From Myxococcus qinghaiensis (lineage in GTDB: Bacteria; Myxococcota; Myxococcia; Myxococcales; Myxococcaceae): a stretch of DNA of 64,000 bases. Shown here piece by piece: positions 42,345-50,694 of this stretch; within the stretch, counting starts at the first letter, position 1; the number at the start of each line of letters is the position of its first letter. The notes beneath the pieces were generated by a model that saw nothing but the letters and a program-made list of their open reading frames with translations, had not been told where the DNA came from and ran no database searches. A program made the position numbers and the translations under genes. The DNA is taken from contig NZ_JAKCFA010000002.1 in the NCBI RefSeq assembly GCF_024198215.1, forward strand, positions 248,001 to 312,000, read 5' to 3'.

Positions 42345-44954
42345 CTACACCTTCAACGCGGCCACCAGGTCGCCCGCGGCCAGCCGGGTGACCTCCTCGG
42401 CGGAGGTGTGCAGGAAGCGCAGGGCATACCCCTCGCTTCCCGAGGGGAGCGCGGGCACATCCGTCATCCCCGCGAAGAACGTGGGCGCGGTGCCAGGCGT
42501 GAAGCTCCTCGCGGTGGCGTCCGCCTCGATGCTCCGCACCTTGCGCAGGAAGGCCGCGGTGTCCTCGCCCATGGCCCGCTTCAGGACGGACACGGTGCCA
42601 TCGCGGCGCCGGATGGACACCGTGCGGCTGCGCGCGGCGGCATGCAGACACGCCAGCTCCCACAGCGTGGGCCGGGCACCGGTGCCGAAATAGGCCAGCG
42701 TGTCCTTGCCCAGGTGCGCGAGGTCTCCACGAGAGCGCCTCACGCTCTGGAAGCCATCCTCGGGAGGGACCTTCACGTCCACCCAGCGAAGCTGCTTCTC
42801 GACGAGGTCGATGACGAGCGGCACCGAAATCTGCGCGCTCCCCTGCAGGTCGAAGCGCTGCTCCACCGTGCGCGCATCGAAGTGCGGTCCCTCGTCCCCG
42901 TCCCGGACCATGAAGCCGGCGAACGCGTCGTCCATCCGGTCGAACGAGACGCTGTTGAAGGAGAAGACCACGGGGATGGCATAGCGCACGCCCCGGGCGA
43001 GCAGACGCTCGGCGTGGATGTCCAGGAACTCGGCGCCCCCCAGCGGCGCGGCGCCCGACGTGACATCGCCCGAATGCACCGCGGCGTCATCCTCCAGCCG
43101 CAGGTTCGTGAAGTCACACAGGTCCACCAGCCACCAGTCCTTGTCGTAGAAGGCCACCGACAGGTCCAGGTCCACCCGCGTGCTCTCCGGCTCCGTCCAG
43201 TAGACGAAGAAGCGCAGGCTCTTCCCCTCCGGCAGCGGCAACAGGCTCCCGCGCGGCACCGCCACCAGCGCCCGCGACGCCGTCTTCTCCGCCATGGGCA
43301 CCAGCAAGTCGGAGAGCGCCTCGTCGAGCACCGCTTGAGGGAAGGACGGCAGGGCCTCCGCGCGGCGGAGCAGCTCCCGCTCCAGCGGCGCCACGAGCTG
43401 GCCAATCACGTCTCCCGGGAGCAACGGGCGACGGTCCTCCATGCCCCAGGCATGGGTGGCCTCGCCCTTCGGGAAGAAGATGCGCCGGGCGAACGGCTGG
43501 TGCCTCTTTCGCAGGTGCGCCGACGCGGCGAGCAGCAACGCGGGCGAGGCCCGGGGCAGCACGGCATGAAGCGTCGCGAGCAGCTCCGGCTCGAGCGGCG
43601 CGGAGCCCGAGCGCGCCACCGCGAGCCGGCTCACATGGTCCAGCCTGCGCAAGAGCTCACCCGGCCGCTGCCGCAGGAGCCGCAGCGCACCTGGAAGCTC
43701 CTTCGCGCGCAACGAAGCCTCGACCCGTGAGGTCCAGGAGCGGAACTCCACGACGACGCCACCGTCGACCTCCCGCGACTGGAAGGACTCCGGATGCTCG
43801 CGGGCCATTGCCAGCAACGTCGCGCCGAACGGCGTCCCCGGGGAGAGCACCGTCCCGCGCAGGACGCAGAACGCGAGCGAGACCTTGGGATGGCGCTGCC
43901 AGTCCTCGAAGACGTGCAGCAGCCCGCCGAAGGCCTTCCACAGGCCCGGGTTCCGCCCGACATCCTCGGTGAGGTTCAGCAGGGAGAAGCCCTCCATCAT
44001 CCGGAGGACGGCACGTCGCACCGGGCGCGGAGGGCTCTTCAGGGGCACCTTGACGGAGAGGTCGGGGTTGCCACCCGCCCACGCCACCAGCACGCGGAGC
44101 ATGTCCGTGGCGGTCTTCACATGGGCGGCGGCGCCTGCCAGCACGTCACCCACCGTCCGGGAGTCCCGGAGCAGCAGCCCCACGACGAGCGCCAGGGTCT
44201 CCTTCACCGGGATGCGCGGCGGCAGCCAGCCCAGCACGCGCGTGCCGAAGGAGGACACGAGCCGCTTCAAGATCTCCAGGTCGCGCGGGTTGAGCACGGT
44301 GGACCGGGACACCAGTCGCCGCAGCAGCCCGCTCGCCGTGGCCTCGGGGTCGGTGCCCAACGACAACCGCGTCAGTCGGTACCCGCGCAGGACATAGGGG
44401 CCCTGGGAGACGCCCTTGAGTCGCGTGGGCTGCAGGAAGGGGTCCGTGGGCGACAGTCGGCCATGGCAGATGGGACAGGCGCTGTAGTCCTGCCCGTCGA
44501 AGCAGTCCTGGCAGACCAGATGGGCGCACGGCGACAGCGCGAGCACCCTGCCCTGCGCACCGCAGTGGATGCACGGCTGTTCGATGTTCTGGAACAGCCA
44601 CCCCAGCATCCGCTGCACGAACAACGCCTGCGTGTCGCGCGGGACGCTCTGGGGGAAACCTCGGAACAGCGGGACGAAGGGGCGGTCCTGCCCTACTGTC
44701 GCGGCGCAGTTCTCGTAGATGAAGTGGCCGGACGCGGCCAGGGCTTCGGAGGGGAGCGCGAGCAGCGCCTCCCGGAGGTTGCCCGCGAGCACATAGCCCA
44801 CCCCCGCGAGGTCCGCCTCCAGGGCGACCAGTGCCTCCGCGCGCGCCTTTCCGTCATCACCAGCAGACAGGCCCGAGGGGGGAAAGACGAGCCCCGTGGT
44901 CCAGAGCAACAGCGCGGCGGAATCGCCCGTCAGCTCGATCGAAGGGGCGCCCAT
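42345..44954 (-). CDS. RING-finger/TerD-like protein (MXAN_6230/SCO0854 type)
   Basis: This 869-residue cytoplasmic protein has a textbook C3HC4 RING at residues 128-163 (Cys128, 131, 143, His145, Cys148, 151, 160, 163, from PCIHC ... SPCAHLVCQDC ... ACPIC). Residues about 590-740 look like a TerD domain (VDLDLSVAFYDKDW, SGDVTSG, GAEFLDI, PVVFSFN), a calcium-binding fold of tellurite and stress systems. The long middle is helical with no recognised domain. To my memory the family is named MXAN_6230/SCO0854 RING domain-containing. Bacterial RING proteins may be E3-like or simply zinc scaffolds. AGGGAG precedes the ATG. It lies 141 bases after the thioredoxin lipoprotein gene, possibly in one transcript. 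Confidence 0.85.
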   Translation of the reverse strand: MGAPSIELTGDSAALLLWTTGLVFPPSGLSAGDDGKARAEALVALEADLAGVGYVLAGNLREALLALPSEALAASGHFIYENCAATVGQDRPFVPLFRGFPQSVPRDTQALFVQRMLGWLFQNIEQPCIHCGAQGRVLALSPCAHLVCQDCFDGQDYSACPICHGRLSPTDPFLQPTRLKGVSQGPYVLRGYRLTRLSLGTDPEATASGLLRRLVSRSTVLNPRDLEILKRLVSSFGTRVLGWLPPRIPVKETLALVVGLLLRDSRTVGDVLAGAAAHVKTATDMLRVLVAWAGGNPDLSVKVPLKSPPRPVRRAVLRMMEGFSLLNLTEDVGRNPGLWKAFGGLLHVFEDWQRHPKVSLAFCVLRGTVLSPGTPFGATLLAMAREHPESFQSREVDGGVVVEFRSWTSRVEASLRAKELPGALRLLRQRPGELLRRLDHVSRLAVARSGSAPLEPELLATLHAVLPRASPALLLAASAHLRKRHQPFARRIFFPKGEATHAWGMEDRRPLLPGDVIGQLVAPLERELLRRAEALPSFPQAVLDEALSDLLVPMAEKTASRALVAVPRGSLLPLPEGKSLRFFVYWTEPESTRVDLDLSVAFYDKDWWLVDLCDFTNLRLEDDAAVHSGDVTSGAAPLGGAEFLDIHAERLLARGVRYAIPVVFSFNSVSFDRMDDAFAGFMVRDGDEGPHFDARTVEQRFDLQGSAQISVPLVIDLVEKQLRWVDVKVPPEDGFQSVRRSRGDLAHLGKDTLAYFGTGARPTLWELACLHAAARSRTVSIRRRDGTVSVLKRAMGEDTAAFLRKVRSIEADATARSFTPGTAPTFFAGMTDVPALPSGSEGYALRFLHTSAEEVTRLAAGDLVAALKV

Positions 44955-45095
44955 GATGACTCCCTATGAGAGGGGAAAAAGCGGGGCGGAGAGCGGATGA
45001 GCTACCTCGTAGGAGTGAGAAGGAAGCACACCCAGAGCCGCCCCGCGCGGAACCCTACCAAGGCCTCGGGAGTGCCGCCAAGGTAGAGGCTTCGC

Positions 45096-46421
45096 TCACT
45101 TCGCGCCCGGGAGCGCGGACAGGGCGGCTCGCACCGCGTCCACCGCGTACTGGGAGAACTCGCGCTGCATCCTGGGCAGCCGCTCCGCCTCCACAAGCGC
45201 CGTCTCCAGGTCCTTGCGCGCCTCGTCCACGCGGCCCGCTCGCTCCAGCGTCCGCGCCCGACTCAACCACACCGCCAACCGTCGGCCGCCCTGGGCCCGC
45301 TTCAGCGCACGGTCCGTCGCGGCGAGCGCCTCGTCATGACGGCCGAGCTCTCGGAGGTTCGCGGCCACCCGCGTGCTGGCGGAGAAGTCGTCCGGGAGCT
45401 CCCGCTCCGTCTGGATGAAGAGTTCGAGGGTGTCCGCCAGGTGCCCGCTCAACTCCGCGGCGCTGTAGAGCGGGGGATCCCACGCCGCCCTGCCCCGCGC
45501 CGTGGTCTCCCCGGCGCGGTATGCGAGCACCTGCGCGTAGTACTGCTCGGAGAGCTTCCGGGCGCCCTCCTTGTCGCCCCGCGACTGGAGGAGGTCCGCC
45601 ATGGAGTCGTAGAGCCAGGTCTGGCTCTTCGTGCCGGACTGCTGGGCCTGGGCGAAGGCCGTCTCGAAGTGGCCCTCCAGCGCCTTCATGGCCGGCGCGG
45701 CCCAGGGCTTGGGCTCATTGGCGTAGCGTGCGCACGAGTAGCCGGTGCTCGCCGGGCCCGCTCGCACTTCCTCGTCGAGGCTTGGGACTGTCCTCACCGC
45801 GTACTCCGCGCAGACCTGGAAGGCCTCGGCGTTCCACAGCGCATTGAGCGCGGACTCCACGGCCCGGGCGCGGCGACTCCAATCCGGGGCGCCCTGCTCC
45901 ACTGCCTCCTGATACTTGCGCGCCGCCAGCTCGTGCTCCCTCCGGGCATGGGCGCGGTCCCCTTCGAGCAGCAGCAGCTCCGGCCCAGACACCTGGGCGC
46001 TCAACGCGCGTCGGGCATCGTCGAGCAGCGCCAGGACATCCTCCAATCCCGCGCCTCCCATCCAGCGCAACGCGGGCGTCTCCGTTGCGGAGTCGAGCAC
46101 CAGCAACGTGGGCAGGTTGTCCACGGGGAAGCGCTCCAGGAGCGGCTCATTGATGGGGTCATCCACGTCCACGGCGAGCAGGACATAGTCCTTCGCCTTC
46201 GCGATGAAGCCGGGAGCGGCGAAGACCTGGGCCTCCATGGTCCGACAGGGCGGACACCACACCGCGCCGAAGTCGATGAAGAGCGGCTTGCGCTCGGCGC
46301 GGGCCTGGGCGAGCGCCGCGGCGTAGTCGTTCTGGATGAACGTCGCGTGCTCGGGAGGACGCGCTTTCGTGGTGGCACAGCCCACGAGGACCACGAGACA
46401 GACAGGGAGGAGCCGCTTCAT
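45096..46421 (-). CDS. Thioredoxin-fold lipoprotein with helical repeat tail
   Basis: This 441-residue protein has a lipobox (VVLVGC, Cys15), so it is anchored in the envelope. Residues 35-150 form a thioredoxin fold: KPLFIDFGAVWCPPC, with the redox pair at 56 and 59, and the cis-Pro region DNLPTLLVLD. Residues 165-440 are Ala/Leu/Arg-rich helices that look like TPR-type repeats. A periplasmic disulfide reductase or a folding partner of another protein is likely. I start at the ATG at 46421 because the signal peptide begins there, although the frame is open to 46538. That ATG overlaps the stop of an upstream coding remnant (ATGA), which suggests it was once the second gene of a coupled pair. 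Confidence 0.88.
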   Translation of the reverse strand: MKRLLPVCLVVLVGCATTKARPPEHATFIQNDYAAALAQARAERKPLFIDFGAVWCPPCRTMEAQVFAAPGFIAKAKDYVLLAVDVDDPINEPLLERFPVDNLPTLLVLDSATETPALRWMGGAGLEDVLALLDDARRALSAQVSGPELLLLEGDRAHARREHELAARKYQEAVEQGAPDWSRRARAVESALNALWNAEAFQVCAEYAVRTVPSLDEEVRAGPASTGYSCARYANEPKPWAAPAMKALEGHFETAFAQAQQSGTKSQTWLYDSMADLLQSRGDKEGARKLSEQYYAQVLAYRAGETTARGRAAWDPPLYSAAELSGHLADTLELFIQTERELPDDFSASTRVAANLRELGRHDEALAATDRALKRAQGGRRLAVWLSRARTLERAGRVDEARKDLETALVEAERLPRMQREFSQYAVDAVRAALSALPGAK

Positions 46422-46530
46422 GGGAAGAGATCGTAGTCCACCGTCCCGCGACCGCCGATCTCCGGGAAGCGCTCGTAGGCCCGCTGAAGCGCGTCCAGTC
46501 CAAATGCGCTGAGCGGGATTACCAAAGTCG
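46418..46530 (-). pseudogene. C-terminal remnant of a lost gene
   Basis: On the minus strand a frame ending in TGA at 46418-46420 reads TLVIPLSAFGLDALQRAYER followed by a short PEIGGRGTVDYDLFP-like tail. It has protein-like composition and GC-rich third positions. No start or upstream body is present; past about 46530 the frame has no counterpart. Its stop overlaps the thioredoxin lipoprotein start, as in a translationally coupled operon. The 5' part was probably removed when the adjacent mobile island arrived. Family not recognised. Confidence 0.5.
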
Positions 46531-46749
46531 AGCCGCATATCCGTGAGCCGGACAACCCACCCGCTCGTCGCGGTACGCCGCGCGTGAAATCAACTCGGCG
46601 TCGCGGGCGGGGTCCGGCATGTTGGGCACCCGGCGCTCTGCGCGCAGCCTACCTCGATGGAGCACGCGCCACGGACGCAGCGCGGTTCAGACTCGCGCGT
46701 GCATCTTAGAATTCCTTTCAAATTCAAAATCTCCTCGGGTGCCATGTGT
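46531..46749. other. Intergenic junction left of IS element
   Basis: No convincing gene. The base composition changes from GC-rich to clearly AT-richer near 46690-46740, just before the insertion sequence. A 33-codon minus-strand frame (46620-46519) might belong to the same lost gene in another frame. Confidence 0.4.
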
Positions 46750-46761
46750 CTAGAGGTGATC

Positions 46762-47537
46762 TCAGAATTGCCTCAAGAGGATGAGGATGCACCCCAGGTG
46801 CAGGAAGCCGAGGAAGTTCTCGACCTTCACTTCGTAGCGAGTGACGAGGCGACGGAAGTTCTGGAGCCAGGCAAAGAGTCGCTCCACTTTCCAGCGGCGG
46901 CGGTATCGGCGCAACTCGCGCCCATCCTGGGTCTTCGTCTTACGCCCCCGTCGGTGGGGAGCAATCAACTTCACTCCCCGCTCGTTCCACAGTCGCTCGT
47001 CGAGCTTGTCGGCGTCGTAGGCCTTGTCGCCGATGAGTCGGTGGGGAAGCTCGTCGATGAGGCTCTCATCAAGGATGCTCTCGATGAGCTTGGTTTCGTG
47101 GGGAGAAGCGCTTGCCGCGCCAATGGCGAGAGGAAGACCAGCGCCGTCTGCAGCTGCCATGACCTTCGTCCCCTTGCCCCTCTTGGTCTTCCCGACACAG
47201 GGCCCCCCTTTTTCGCCGAGGCGAAGAACGCGTCGACGAAGCCCTCCTCCAGGTCGAATCCCCCGCGCTCCTTGAGGTCCATGGCCAAGGCGCGCAGGAC
47301 GGCTCGGAAGGTGCCGTCCTTCACCCACCCCTGGAACCAGCGGTGGACCGTCTTGAAAGGCGGGTACTTCTCCCGCGGCAGTTCGCTCCACTGCGCTCCG
47401 GTCCGAAGAATCCACAGGATGCCGTCCCACAGCGCCCGGGAGGGCGTGGGCGTTCGCCCAGGCCGGTCCTCCCGCTTCAACTTCCGCGCGGGAAGCAGCG
47501 GCTCAATCAGGCTCCACTGTTCGTCTGTCAGGTCCAC
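46762..47537 (-). CDS. IS5-family transposase, two frames joined by -1 frameshift
   Basis: The first frame starts with GTG at 47537 ([15 protein letters not shown]) and carries the N-terminal DUF4096-like region and the first catalytic Asp area (EGFVDAFFA). The second frame supplies [20 protein letters not shown] (second Asp) and the [17 protein letters not shown] block with the DDE Glu, ending at 46762. The frames overlap at a run reading A-AAG-GGG on the coding strand. A -1 slip there gives a 258-residue protein, the normal IS5-group size. The 776-base span equals 3n-1, as expected for -1 frameshifting. It could also be an inactivating mutation, but the slippery site favours programmed frameshifting. 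Confidence 0.8.
47205..47211 (-). other. Slippery heptamer A-AAG-GGG
   Basis: The coding strand reads GCG AAA AAG GGG GGC, which contains X-XXY-YYZ in the zero frame. It lies where the two transposase frames overlap and the direction (-1) is the one needed to join them. Confidence 0.6.
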
Positions 47538-47631
47538 CGGTCAGCTTCGAGCATGTCCATCCCCTGCTTGTCGATCAGCGGCCCGGCCTTCGCCCCCATG
47601 CCTGCTCGCTCAATTTCGAGACCAGCTCTAG

Positions 47632-47931
47632 AGACCGACACCAGATCAACAACACCTGGATGATTCAGCTCAATACCCGCTCATCAGCAGTCCGGTCGAG
47701 CATCGCGCACCAACGTGACCCTTTCGGAGCGCGGACCCGTCACGCAATCTACTCAATGAACATACTATTGACGAGCTAGGCGCGCCGTGCATGAATTGGG
47801 AGCGAACCCAATTGACATGGGAGACAGGTGATGAGGTACGGAGAATTGAGAAGGGCAACGCCATGCCGTATTCTCAGCCACACAGGGGACTGACTCAACA
47901 CAATGCTCTTCGGATTACCGAAATCACAAGC
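47632..47931. other. AT-richer upstream region of the HNH gene
   Basis: About 300 bases between the insertion sequence and the HNH gene. Composition matches the island, not the host. I see no conserved coding segment. In-frame ATGs at 47791 and 47863 (the latter preceded by AGAAGGG) could extend the HNH gene upstream, but the added residues do not look like its family. The cassette promoter should lie here. Confidence 0.4.
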
Positions 47932-48657
47932 ATGTCGCCACGCAAACAAATTCGCAAACCAATCCCCAAATCCATCATAACTTCGGTCCTCACGAAGAGC
48001 GCTCGCAACTGCGCTCTCTGTTTTGGACTCAAAAAAGAGTTGACCGCCAAGCAAGGTCAAATCGCGCATATCGACGGCAATCGCGCGAACCACAAGGAAG
48101 ACAATCTCGCATTTCTTTGCCTGGAGCACCACGACCAGCTTGATAGCCAAGCAAGTCAAAGCAAGGGCCTCACCCAAGAGGAGGTAAAGTTTTACCGAAA
48201 TCGTCTCTATTACGCTGTCGAGAACTGGGATCCTGAAACCAAACCGCGCTCACAACCCCAAGACCATATTCAACTGCCGCAATATGGCTCGGTTCGCGAA
48301 ATGAGGATCGACATTCTTCAGAAAGCCATGCGGCAGGCCGGGATTTGGACTCAGAGGCTGACAAGTCCTGCTCGACAGTCCAAGCCCCCTCAAGATCTTC
48401 TCACTGGGTTTACTGAGGCGTTCGCGGAATTTCAACGAGCCCGCCTCGATGCGCTGCTCTATGTGGACTCCGAAACGGCAGCCACGCTGGGAGAAATGGC
48501 CCACTCCCTGAGCCGAGCGCATCTATATCGCACTAAAGGCGATCTTGCCAACTGGATGCGCTCAGATGAGCACTTTGAGAACTACGCCACTCACCTCTCT
48601 CAAGTGGAAGATCGATTGCGTAAGTTGCTATTCCCAATGTCTCAGCGGCGAGCATGA
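47932..48657 (+). CDS. HNH endonuclease-like protein
   Basis: At 241 residues from the ATG at 47932, the protein begins like its family (SPRKQIRKPIPKSI). A zinc-finger/HNH core follows: Cys27-x2-Cys30, QIAHIDGN with His46, Asn58 in EDNLAFLCLEHHDQ, and Cys63 and His66/67. HNH enzymes cut DNA with one metal ion. The second half (about 120-241) is helical and unrecognised; it may recognise a partner or target. It lies 53 bases upstream of the PRTase-TOPRIM gene on the same strand, in visibly AT-richer DNA with AT-ending codons, so it arrived by transfer. No strong ribosome-binding site precedes this ATG. A nuclease effector of a defence cassette is an inference from context. Confidence 0.75.
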   Translation: MSPRKQIRKPIPKSIITSVLTKSARNCALCFGLKKELTAKQGQIAHIDGNRANHKEDNLAFLCLEHHDQLDSQASQSKGLTQEEVKFYRNRLYYAVENWDPETKPRSQPQDHIQLPQYGSVREMRIDILQKAMRQAGIWTQRLTSPARQSKPPQDLLTGFTEAFAEFQRARLDALLYVDSETAATLGEMAHSLSRAHLYRTKGDLANWMRSDEHFENYATHLSQVEDRLRKLLFPMSQRRA

Positions 48658-48710
48658 AGAATCACATTGAATCCGACCAACACATCCCCACTTAAGCACT
48701 TTGTTCCAAT

Positions 48711-50198
48711 ATGAAATTCCCACACTCAATCAAGAGTGACCTCGATGAGGTCAGCGCAATCATTGACAATTGGCCAGTCAGAATCGACTTCGACAGCGTC
48801 ATCAAGTGGATTCTCCAGTTCGACTCTCCCGATCACAATCTGGCCCTCAGGATCATTCGCAACCTCAACATCATAGGCCAAGAGGATATAAACAACGCCC
48901 TTGCAATCGCATACAGCAAGCTGATGCGTAAAGCTGTCGAGAAAAACGCCAGAATAACCAGCAACAATACTCTATTCGCCGGAATTGGGAACGCCGGCAA
49001 AAGTGGCTCCATGGTGAGCTACCACTTTCGACTCATCAATGAACTCTCGGAAGAAAATTTCATAGGTCCAGAATCTCAGCACTATCTCGAACAAGGGAGA
49101 ATTGACAACATCGTCCTAGTCGACGACATCATATCAACCGGCAATCAAGCCACAAACGAGATAAACGAACTCGCAGAGAAAGTCACGCCGCTTGGAGTCA
49201 AAAATATCTTCGTACTTTCCGTATGCGGCTTTCAAGACGGAATCATCAAAGTCGAAAACCAAACCAAAGCGCACACATTTTCGGCTCTTGAGTATACACC
49301 TGCCGACACTGTCACATCCCTGGACTCAAAGTTCTACGAGGGAGTACCCCATGATAAACGACAGCAGTTGCTCTCAAGGCTCAGCTACTATGGCAACACA
49401 TGCGCCAAGTCAGGGCTCGGATACGGCAACATCGGATCCCTGATTGTTTTTCACTACAATACGCCTAACTCCACCATTCCCGTGATCTGGGGGAGCCTCA
49501 ATGACTGGATTCCTCTTTTCCGGCGAGTGCGCCGCATCAATGGAATAACATCGCACTATAAGCAGATCGACAAGGCGGTTGAAACGAAACTGCAGTCAAG
49601 CGAAAGACAATCCGCACCCGCTCCAGCCCCCGCTGCCTCGCCAAGCGCCACGCTGACGATGTTTGTGGAAGGAAAGTATGATGAGCTGTTTTTCGACCGC
49701 CTTGTCGAAGATAAGTCCCTCGCTAGCCTACTCGGCTTTTCCGACGTTTCCATAGTTTCACTCGGCGCGTCCTATCTCTCGCCGCGGCTGGTGCAAACAC
49801 TAGTCCGCACCTCATCCCCAGCCATGTTTATACTCGATGATGACTGGAAAGGACGTTCGCCTCGCGACAAACTCATCGAAAACCTACAGGGAATCCCTTG
49901 TGTGTTTTTGCGTCCAAGCACATTTTGCCTTGTTGACCTACTCAGCCTATTTACTGACCCCGAGTTCGAAGCCGAGCTGGGGCCTCTTCCGCCGGAGCCA
50001 GCAGAAGTTCCAGCACCCGCTGTATTCCAGATGGTCGAGCAGCGCCTGCTCAGAAGGCAGCCTCCATCGGTCAGTCAGGAGCGAATCAGGAGAATCGTCG
50101 CATCGCACTTAAACGCCCCGATGCTTGAGGAATTCATTAAAAAGGCTAAAGAAGCGCTGGAAAAGAAAACAAGCGAACAAGTAAGTGCGCTTGGCTAA
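48711..50198 (+). CDS. Phosphoribosyltransferase-TOPRIM fusion protein
   Basis: Two domains are visible in 495 residues. Residues about 20-295 are a phosphoribosyltransferase-like fold: NIVLVDDIISTGN (133-145) is the PRPP-binding loop, preceded by GIGNAGKSGSMVSYHFR. This resembles the PRTase-CE family proposed from conflict-system surveys. A Pro/Ala linker (300-313) leads to a TOPRIM domain: FVEGKYDELFF with Glu320, and the FILDDDW acidic cluster (Asp376-378), as in OLD-type nucleases. A TOPRIM-PRTase fusion beside an HNH protein suggests nucleotide sensing or base exchange coupled to nucleic-acid cleavage, possibly anti-phage. That function is inferred. Codon use and composition are foreign to the chromosome. 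The stop lies at the junction with an IS701 remnant. Confidence 0.75.
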   Translation: MKFPHSIKSDLDEVSAIIDNWPVRIDFDSVIKWILQFDSPDHNLALRIIRNLNIIGQEDINNALAIAYSKLMRKAVEKNARITSNNTLFAGIGNAGKSGSMVSYHFRLINELSEENFIGPESQHYLEQGRIDNIVLVDDIISTGNQATNEINELAEKVTPLGVKNIFVLSVCGFQDGIIKVENQTKAHTFSALEYTPADTVTSLDSKFYEGVPHDKRQQLLSRLSYYGNTCAKSGLGYGNIGSLIVFHYNTPNSTIPVIWGSLNDWIPLFRRVRRINGITSHYKQIDKAVETKLQSSERQSAPAPAPAASPSATLTMFVEGKYDELFFDRLVEDKSLASLLGFSDVSIVSLGASYLSPRLVQTLVRTSSPAMFILDDDWKGRSPRDKLIENLQGIPCVFLRPSTFCLVDLLSLFTDPEFEAELGPLPPEPAEVPAPAVFQMVEQRLLRRQPPSVSQERIRRIVASHLNAPMLEEFIKKAKEALEKKTSEQVSALG

Positions 50199-50690
50199 GC
50201 AAGGATGGCTTTCCGAAAAGGGCAAGCACTCCGTGGGCGCGGCAGTACTCAGGCACGTTGGGCCGCATCGGCAACTGCCAGGTCGCCGTCAGCTTGCATC
50301 TGTTGGGTGAGAAGGACAGCGGCTATCTCGGAACGCAGCTGTACATGCCAGCGGAGAGGACGTGGCATTTCAGACGAGACGAGACATCGCCCTGGCGCTG
50401 ATTGGGCATGCGTTGAGCTGGGGAGTGAAGCAGCGGTTGTTCCTCGCAGCCTTCGGATATGGAAACGACGTCAAGTTCCGAGAGGAACTCACGCGACGAG
50501 GACTGCCGTACATCGTCGGCATTCGAGGTGACTCGGTGGTCTGGCCTCCGGGATTCGAGCCGCCACTCATTCCCCCGAAGCCCGCAGGAGTGAGTAGGCC
50601 TGTGCGCTCACGCTACCGTTATGGAGAGGCGAAGCCCGTGGCTGTCAAAAAACTTGCCGCAAGGCTGCCCAAAGCCTCATTGATCCCTCG
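50199..50690 (+). pseudogene. Decayed IS701-type (DDE) transposase fragment
   Basis: GC-rich host-like DNA resumes here. Three frames together spell the middle of an IS701-family transposase: WLSEKGKHSVG, then (shifted) RQYSGTLGRIGNCQVAVSLH to a stop at about 50402, then (shifted) TRRDIALALIGHALSWGV, FLAAFGYGNDVKFREEL and GLPYIVGIRGD, ending near AVKKLAARLPKASL. At least two frameshifts are present and both termini are missing. The remnant bounds the HNH/PRTase cassette on the right, opposite the IS5-type element on the left. Confidence 0.8.
50647..50663 (-). terminator. Weak terminator of the MATE gene
   Basis: Reading the minus strand after the MATE stop, a short CTTG-CGG-CAAG hairpin is followed directly by six T. 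A second small hairpin (GGCT ... AGCC) precedes it. The stem is short, so strength is uncertain. Confidence 0.4.
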
Positions 50691-50694
50691 GATC

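Larger units (their letters stand above)
46750..47631 (-). mobile_element. IS5-family insertion sequence, about 874 bp plus target repeat
   Basis: Both ends are visible. A CTAG (46750-46753 and 47628-47631) fits the YTAR target duplication of IS5 elements. Just inside are imperfect inverted ends: AGGTGATCTCAGAATTG on the left, and AGCTGGTCTCGAAATTG read inward from the right, with 13 of 17 matching. The single transposase fills the space between, on the minus strand. The element separates the chromosomal operon remnant from the AT-rich HNH/PRTase cassette. Confidence 0.75.

Noticed and set aside
42193-42663. N-terminal extension of the sugar dehydrogenase frame
   Set aside because: The extension is Arg/His/Gly-rich, and the lipoprotein signal with a good ribosome-binding site starts at 42192.
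43794-44969. Plus-strand frame of 391 codons opposite the RING-TerD gene
   Set aside because: Antisense shadow; the minus strand encodes intact RING and TerD motifs.
46519-46620. 33-codon minus-strand frame MPDPARDAELISRAAY...
   Set aside because: Composition is protein-like, but it is too short, has no family and is out of frame with the adjacent gene tail; kept only as a note.
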